The notes under the pieces were generated by a model. It saw nothing but the letters and a program-made list of their open reading frames with translations. It was not told the origin of the DNA and made no database searches. A program made the translations under genes and the position numbers. Below are positions 57,890-64,000 of a stretch of DNA of 64,000 nt, piece by piece (positions within the stretch are counted from its first letter, which is position 1; the number at the start of each line of letters is the position of its first letter). The stretch comes from Trichopria drosophilae (lineage: Eukaryota > Arthropoda > Insecta > Hymenoptera > Diapriidae): the NCBI GenBank assembly GCA_030407085.1, contig CM059584.1, positions 141,722,001-141,786,000 on the forward strand, in the 5' to 3' direction.

Positions 57890-58716
57890 TTTTAGTATTT
57901 TTTAATCTTTATGTGTCAAAAATGCGACGTGATACAAATTTCGAGTAGGGCTTAAATGAAACCATAAAACATCAACTTTTGTCGAAAAATTAAAAAATCG
58001 CTATGAATAGCGGAGGAACTATAATCGTTGTTTTTGTAAGTTTTAATAACTGGCTAACGCTATAATGGAACCTGTAGCTAATTTCAGAGGCAAATTTCGT
58101 GTTGTATTTTATATAAATGTTTCTCAGACACTATAGCTTCAAAGTAATAATACAATTCATGCTAATAAAACTGAATTCTTCTTACTTTTTATCTGTATCG
58201 AAAAATAAATTTTAGATTTGTAATCGGAGACTTCGAAATCCCTTGGGTAATAAAATCATAAAGAAATTCGAGTAATTTACAAATAATTCGGTCGCCATAT
58301 TGGATCTGCCATTTTGAATTTTAAATAGTGATTAGCAAACTCAAAAATATCCGAATAACAAGTTTCAAACGAGTTCGCGTAATATTTTTAATTTTGTCCG
58401 CCATATTGTGTCGGCCATTTTGAATATCTTAAGTCTAACTTTCCATTTATCATCAGTAACTACAAAAACCAATATGGGACCATTTAAAAAAAATCGTTTT
58501 CTATCAGTTCTTGTCAACACAATTTTTTTTTTTTTTTTTGAGGTGCTTCATAGCTTAAGTTCTTCTACTATTAATAGTGATTTTTCAATTTTTCGTTTAA
58601 AAGTTCATGTTTGAAGCTTTCATATAAGCCCTACTAGAAATTTATATCACTTCGCGTATTTTACTCATAGGGATTAAAAAAATGCTAAAAATGGTATTTG
58701 CAGGAAAACAAATTTT
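57890..58716. mobile_element. Inverted-repeat element with ~140-160-bp arms and module cargo
   Basis: The left arm (about 57890-58027) and right arm (about 58553-58716) are reverse complements. CGAGTAGGGCTTAAATGAA matches TTCATATAAGCCCTACTAG. GTGATACAAATTTC matches GAAATTTATATCAC. CGAAAAATTAAAAAATC matches GATTTTTCAATTTTTCG. Minus-strand copies of the AATGGCGG module lie inside (about 58220-58440; ATTGGATCTGCCATTTTGAA, TGTCGGCCATTTTGAAT). A run of 17 T follows at 58523. Confidence 0.7.
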
Positions 58717-58961
58717 TAAAACAAAGACCCTTATATTTTTCAAGTACATGTATTAATAACATGTTTGTTAGGTTAGAATCGGTCATTTTCTAAAAATAAA
58801 TCGTATAAAACAAGTACAAGATGCCATTTTTCACTCCTTTTAATGGTTGTATCGTGTAGAGCACACTAAAAAACATAAAAAAATGTAGTGGCGTAAAAAG
58901 CCAACAGCGGCTTGATTAAAATTTGTGAGTCCAAAGTCGCGGTTCAATTTTGTGTTATTCA

Positions 58962-58973
58962 GGCGTTAATGGG
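58962..58973. mobile_element. Solitary piggyBac-like end GGCGTTAATGGG
   Basis: GGCGTTAATGGG is identical to the right terminus at 8069-8080 and is followed by CTAA, one base off TTAA. No left partner was found nearby, so it may be a truncated copy. Confidence 0.5.
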
Positions 58974-59109
58974 CTAAATATTCCAGTGAATTAAAACAAA
59001 CGCAATAAAATTTATTACACCAAACTAATTTCCTAACATAGCTATTTTATGGCACGTTTTACAATATTCTTAATTGTAAACGTGACTCAAATCAAAAGTA
59101 ACTAAAATC

Positions 59110-59300
59110 ACTCATTATGGAGTGAGAATATATATGGAAGCACTCTAGTGAAAGAGTTAATTCTCACTTTAAGAGTCAATTTTCACTTCATGACGAGTGA
59201 ATTTTCATTCTTTAAGAGTGAGAATTCACTCTATTACTAGAATGGCTGAATTTTCATTCTATAAAGAGATTTCACTTGAAGAAATTTAGGGAGTTCATAC
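59110..59300. mobile_element. AGTGAA-family copy with right terminus
   Basis: Alternating units such as GAGAATTCACTCT, AGTCAATTTTCACTTC and GAGTGAATTTTCATTC fill the stretch. It ends CACTTGAAGAAATTTAGGGA, matching the family's right end. The left end is not defined. Confidence 0.65.
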
Positions 59301-59477
59301 TATCCCTAATTGTGATCCATTATGATCATTTCTTTATTTTTTTTATGATATCTTTTGTTTTCTCTATAAAGTTACTAAACTAGCAACAATAACAATGTTA
59401 CGTATTAAAACAATGCAAGAATGAGATTTTAAATAATTAAATAAAGGATGTTACTTGTGAGTGAAAATAATGTTACA

Positions 59478-59625
59478 TACTCTCCAAATGGAGTGAAATG
59501 TCACTCTTTATAGAGTGAAAAGTGGACCACTGGTGTAAGAGTGAATTTGCACTCCATCTATTGTGAGTTCTCACTTTGTAAACAACGAATTTTCACTATT
59601 TGAGTTTTACAGAATTCTAAAGGGG
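59478..59625. mobile_element. AGTGAA-family copy with left terminus
   Basis: It opens TACTCTCCAAATGGAGTGAA, close to the TACTCTCTAAA end, then TCACTCTTTATAGAGTGAA and further units. The right end is decayed. It lies about 180 bp beyond the copy at 59110. Confidence 0.6.
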
Positions 59626-61399
59626 TTCTAAAATGACGTTCTCAAGAACATTTTCTTTTTTCACTTATCTTATTTTTGTAAATGATTATTTCTACAATAC
59701 CAATTCATAAATGAGAAATTTTAATTGTTGTTGGATTTTTTAAAAATAAAGATAGTGGATCTAATATGGCTGTCAAAAATATGAAATTTTTATCAAATTT
59801 CGTACAAATTCGCGTCGCCTCCTCTATTCAGAAGAAGCGTTTGTTTAAATCATTAGTACAGAAACTTAAATGGCAAATCGAGAATGACAGGCATCATTTT
59901 TTTTAATTTGCTCAGATTTCCCCAAAAAATTCTGATAACGAGTATTTTTTGGGTTGCTGACGTCAAATCGGGCATCGAAATTCAAAGTTCCTGGCATAAT
60001 TTTTCTTGAATCGCACAAACTTCTCAGAATAATGACCATAGAAAGAAAAATCCTCTCCAGATTTTTTAAGAAAAGATATAAGAAAACTTTACAATTTTTC
60101 GGAAATAATTTAAGAATTATCATTTTTTACGATCCATTTGTTTTTGACTGGTTTATCATCATGTTTATAAATCGAAAAATAATCATATTTTGTTTGTTTG
60201 ATAGATTTGTAGAATGTTGCAAGCGTTAAGTGTCATTACCATGTCATGATTATACGAAAACAAAAATGGTCTTGCTATATGAAACTATTAATTATAGTTT
60301 ATAGTTTTATCAATATCATATACATTACTCCCAAGTGATACAAACTAAATAAAAATACCAAGGAATAAAAACATAAAGTACATTTTAAAGCATTACAAAT
60401 AACAGAATTTTATTTTTAGATTGAGGTATATGTATTTTGACATTAAGATTTAATTGATACTACTGGAATATTTGTTTTTATTCAGTTCACCTAGAAACTC
60501 TGTTGATATTTCTCACAGTAATAAAACTGAAATCGCTTTATGTTCTATAAGTCCATGTAGACTCCGTCGAGACCTTTTATAGTCATCATTGTAATAAAAC
60601 TGTTTAGATAATGTAGCACGGAACAAAAGTGAATTATACTCTAAGAAACATTTGTTAGTTAACACTGCTATACAAACTATCCATTTCATGACGTCATGCA
60701 TCAATAGTTTATAAGAATCCATTCTGTTTAAATTATTATTATGAAATAATATTTTGAGTAGATTAAAAATTTGATCTGTGTAAGATAAGTAGATAGCAAC
60801 ATTGGCTAACTAATTTAGTTAAAAGGCTGCTAGTAATTGTGGGACAATGATTGAAGTAGTTGTGAAAAGGACTATTAGATAGCAAGCCGTTCCAACTATA
60901 AATAGTGAAAGCAGCCATTCTTTCTAATTTGTACTAACCGAAATATTACGTGTACGTATTTGATATTTGATGACAATTCGTACACTAAAATGAATTTAGT
61001 TAAATTAATTATATGAGTAATAACAAATCAAAACAGATATTCAGTACAGTTTCTACTGCCGGATTTAGTGCAAATTATTATCAGATTGAATAACTAAATT
61101 GCATTAAGCATAATTATATGTGCATATAAAAGGTTGAAAATATTTAGTTGTAGTTTGAAATATGTGTTAAGCATGTACAAGCATACTTTATCGAGCAACC
61201 TATGCTTACTAAAATAAATGTAACCAAGAATCAATATCTGTACAAAAAAATCTTTACAAAAAAATCTTTACAAAAATTGTAATGCGAACCGTCAACAAAA
61301 AACATCGACTTTTTTCTATGTAAGCTAATTCCAAAATTTGTAAATTTATTTATTGTTTTAATAGTAATGTACAAATTTGTATAATTATTATAGATTAAA
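59626..61399. other. AT-rich stretch with a decayed module trace and a 14-bp tandem repeat
   Basis: GATAGTGGATCTAATATGGC near 59750 looks like a decayed AATGGCGG-module fragment. TACAAAAAAATCTT is repeated in tandem between 61241 and 61276. TATAAATA at 60897 has no supporting promoter context. No gene is seen. Confidence 0.5.
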
Positions 61400-61430
61400 C
61401 TGAAGAAGGCACACATTTTGTGACCGAAAC
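61400..61430 (+). other. CTGAAGA-stem-GAAAC motif (retroelement-end-like)
   Basis: CTGAAGA is followed by A, GGCACACA, a TTT loop, TGTGACC and GAAACGTC. The stem is 6-7 bp with one unpaired base. ATTTATGGACCGACATAACC follows about 30 bp later, and ATTTATGGA also follows the motif at 1087. This is the best copy of the three in the window. Confidence 0.5.
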
Positions 61431-61439
61431 GTCTTTAAA

Positions 61440-62450
61440 AGAATTTTTTAAATATTTTTTCATTTATGGACCGACATAACCAAGAAAATCTACAAAATTC
61501 ATTTGAATTTTCCTCATATTCTATCAAGCGGTCAAGAAATTAAACTCCAAAAATAGTTCCAAAGCCATTTTTAATGAAGAATCAATATCTACTAAATTAT
61601 CCAGTTTCCTAATGGTGCCACTCTTTTGGTTCTATCACCTAATCATCTTCATTGAGTGCTTTACATGTAAGTTCAACGTACCTAAAGTCTTTACTTAAAT
61701 TTCACTTTTTGATAAAGAAAATCTTTGAAAATTTATGTTCTTTTTCAACTCTAAACGGAAGAACTTCAATTTCATATAATCCATAACCACGTAAATTGTC
61801 ACATTGAAAATCTTTAGAATAAATAACCAATAGTTTCATTATATTAGTATATCGGCACTAGGCGAACTAGTCACAAGCACGTAATCTTGTCGATGACCGG
61901 GCAAACAACATTCTTCTTAGAGTGCATTTCATTACATATTCCATTATGTAACTGGTTCTAATGTACCGTATAGCAATTTTTCCTTACGAAATTTTCTTTC
62001 GCGTATGGCGCCGTTTCTTTATCCTCTAAGTGAATTATTTAATGACGATAATTCGCACGTGCCCCGGTAAACCGTCGACATCCGCAACCTGGCTAACTCC
62101 CGGGAAAACCGCATTCCGTCCGGGGATCCCCCCCACCCCTCCATCAATAAGGAAATCACTGTTTCTTTCGTAAAATAGTGTATACAAACTCGGAATGTTG
62201 GTTTTCCGCAAGTCGAGTATTATTGTACGATTTAATCAGTTGGTCGATTAATAGTATATTATTATTTTCTAAAATAGAATGAATAAAACACGACTAATTA
62301 CGAAGTGAAAATGTAGCCCCTATTAATGATTTTTAATAATAAAGACTAACTCCTTGTAAATCAGAAGTAAAATTTAAGGAATTTTAACATTAACCCGTTC
62401 AATTTAACCTTTTAGCTTCCGATTTATTGCCACTGATTCAATTTTTACTA
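61440..62450. other. Non-coding stretch with a small C-rich patch
   Basis: A GC-rich patch at 62040-62150 contains a run of seven C. No gene or repeat pair recognised. Confidence 0.4.
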
Positions 62451-62459
62451 CTCTTCAAA

Positions 62460-62720
62460 TGTATGGAGTTTCGGTGTCTCTGATTACGATTTTGAAGCCA
62501 AATTTTGAAAATTAAAAGTAGCGGATACAATATGGTGGACAGAAAACATTAAAAAACAATCACATTTTGAATTTTTAAATTTTTGGAATCTGACTTCAGA
62601 TGCGTAAGTGGCGACTCCGAACACCGCCAACTATTGAGTTTTAGACAAATCTGATTTTTAATTTTTTCGTTAGTCATATTTTGTCCGCCATATTTTACCC
62701 ACCATATTGAATTTTGATCG
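62460..62720. repeat. AATGGCGG-module cluster, converging copies
   Basis: The left, plus-strand copy reads GGTGTCTCTGATTACGATTT, GTAGCGGATACAATATGGTG. The right, minus-strand copies read AATCTGACTTCAGATGCG, GCGACTCCGAACACC, TGTCCGCCATATTTTACC and CACCATATTGAATTTTGA. The arrangement faces inward, as in the other clusters. Confidence 0.7.
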
Positions 62721-62989
62721 AATTCACAATAAGCTGGCACAAAATAGCACATGGCAAGTTTAATATTTATTATTAATAATAATATTATCTATTATTCTCT
62801 CATTTGTAATCTTTCATTCTGGTGGCAAAAAGATAATGTATGGTATATCTTGGTGCTATTTTATTGATTTATTTCATTGTTTATTTATTTTCATTTATTT
62901 TTATATCGTAGTTGGAGGTTTCCTAGAGCTGAAAATTTGAGAATTCGATTAATATTTATTACATTGAAAGTATAAAGCTCTTAGACATC

Positions 62990-63090
62990 AAAATAAAATT
63001 AAAACTTTCTGGGGCTGCTGAATACGGATGCCTTAAAAAAAAATAAGTCTGATGACATTTTGAATTTTCTAAATCCGACTTCAGGAAGGC
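62990..63090. repeat. Decayed AATGGCGG-module fragment
   Basis: TGGGGCTGCTGAATACGGAT on the plus strand and TTTTGAATTTTCTAAATCC then GACTTCAGG in the minus sense resemble parts of the module. Identity is low. Confidence 0.4.
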
Positions 63091-63944
63091 CCCGTTGGAG
63101 AGGGGGTACAAGATGAAAAACATACCTAACGCCTTCCTGCCATCCGAATTTTTTGAAAATAAGTCAGATTATTTATTGCTATCGTTAGTAACTATTCCAG
63201 TGGCCAAACTGTAATTGCAACTTTTATGGGGCGTTATGTGCATTTTTCATTTTTTACCCCTCCCCCCACCCTTACCCAAGGGGTTAGAAACATTTTTTCC
63301 ATTAGTTGGGTTTACATATTACAAGAATTGAAAAACAATTGTTTTCGTTAAACTCCAACGTTTCAAACTTCAACATTATCATTTCTGTCAACGTAAGGTA
63401 TATCCTTAAATATACCACAAAATAAAATATATATGCACATTAATCACAGAGAAATTAAGTAAACATTACAAAGCTAAAACAATTCAAACCAATAATTCTT
63501 AGTTTTGTCAGCATATAACTTTTGATTGTGGCATAGGAAAACTATGGAAATGCTGATGAATGCATGTTGCGGAACTTGAAATATATTTTTACAAGAAGTA
63601 CAGAGAAAATTGAATTCTATATACAATTCTGAAAATCAAATTGTGAAAAACATAACAGTTAATAATAACTCGAATAGAATGAAATAAAATGAAATAAGTT
63701 ACAATAAAATAAAAAAATGCCAAAAGTATACCGACTTTTCAAGTTCAATTACCTAAAAACAATTCATCCATAGTTGATTTTCGAACCTTTGTTTACCATT
63801 TTTAAGTATGCGCTTTCAATTCGGGTATTTACAATTATAAATAAATGGTTTCTACAACCAAAATGGCGTCTTTTAATTAAATAAATATAAGTATTTTAAA
63901 AGCGTCTAAAATGAGGTAGTTTCCCTTCCGAAGTCATGAATCAC
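63091..63944. other. AT-rich non-coding stretch with C-rich patch
   Basis: A C-rich patch (about 63256-63280) is present. No gene or clear element recognised. Confidence 0.45.
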
Positions 63945-64000
63945 TACCTATATTCGAAATTCAAAACGATAGATCCAATGTGGCCGACAAAAATGTGACC
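63945..64000 (+). repeat. AATGGCGG-module copy cut by the window end
   Basis: TATTCGAAATTCAAAACG, ATAGATCCAATGTGGCCGAC and AAAAATGTGA match the module's second half in plus orientation. The rest lies beyond the window. Confidence 0.65.

Overview
The window looks like non-coding DNA from an arthropod nuclear genome, most likely an insect. Hymenoptera is a reasonable guess, but the sequence does not prove it. By eye about two thirds of the bases are A or T. CpG is not depleted, and there are scattered GC-richer islands. I see no convincing complete gene, rRNA, tRNA, CRISPR array, bacterial operon or virus. Nearly all short open frames are chance frames. The only coding candidates are a possible first coding exon (46287-46463, ATG, 59 codons, then a GTAAGA donor) and a broken reading frame (56703-57074) that resembles the N-terminal part of Penelope-like retroelements. 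The window reads as long intron or intergenic DNA.

What fills it is a dense set of non-autonomous, inverted-repeat mobile elements. (1) Three elements with clear TTAA-CCC...GGG-TTAA ends (7014-8080, 46851-48313, 52777-53304) look piggyBac-like; two of them are almost complete palindromes. Unpaired ends of the same type lie at 11822, 34990 and 58962. (2) Two small TA-flanked elements with CAGT ends (4286-4535, 24030-24336) and one isolated end (20706) look Tc1/mariner/pogo-like. (3) An element with CCCGAGCGG ends (16680-17573) carries CCTGATCAGG repeats. (4) A family with TACTCTCTAAA-type ends and palindromic AGTGAATTCACT units occurs at 12497, 32218, 53750, 54036, 55195, 59110 and 59478. (5) Several further long-inverted-repeat elements without an assigned class lie at 1463, 9775, 26733, 27738, 28565, 35876, 52445 and 57890.

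A second layer is a repeat module of about 120 bp, with the core AAAATGGCGGATCC and GGTCGCTGATTACGAATC. It appears at 24.5-25.4, 35.3-35.6, 48.4-49.1, 52.9-53.3, 54.2-54.7, 57.2-57.6, 58.2-58.4, 62.5-62.7, 63.0 and 63.95 kb. In at least five clusters copies on the left point right and copies on the right point left. It sits inside elements with different termini, which is the most interesting pattern here.

Layout: 0-14 kb has scattered inverted-repeat elements. 14.8-20 kb is a nest of three different degenerate short-motif repeat families. 20-32 kb holds tandem repeats and hairpin elements. 33-46 kb is mostly featureless apart from GC islands. 46-64 kb is very rich in foldback elements and the 120-bp module. 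All family names are judgments from termini and motifs; no search was run.
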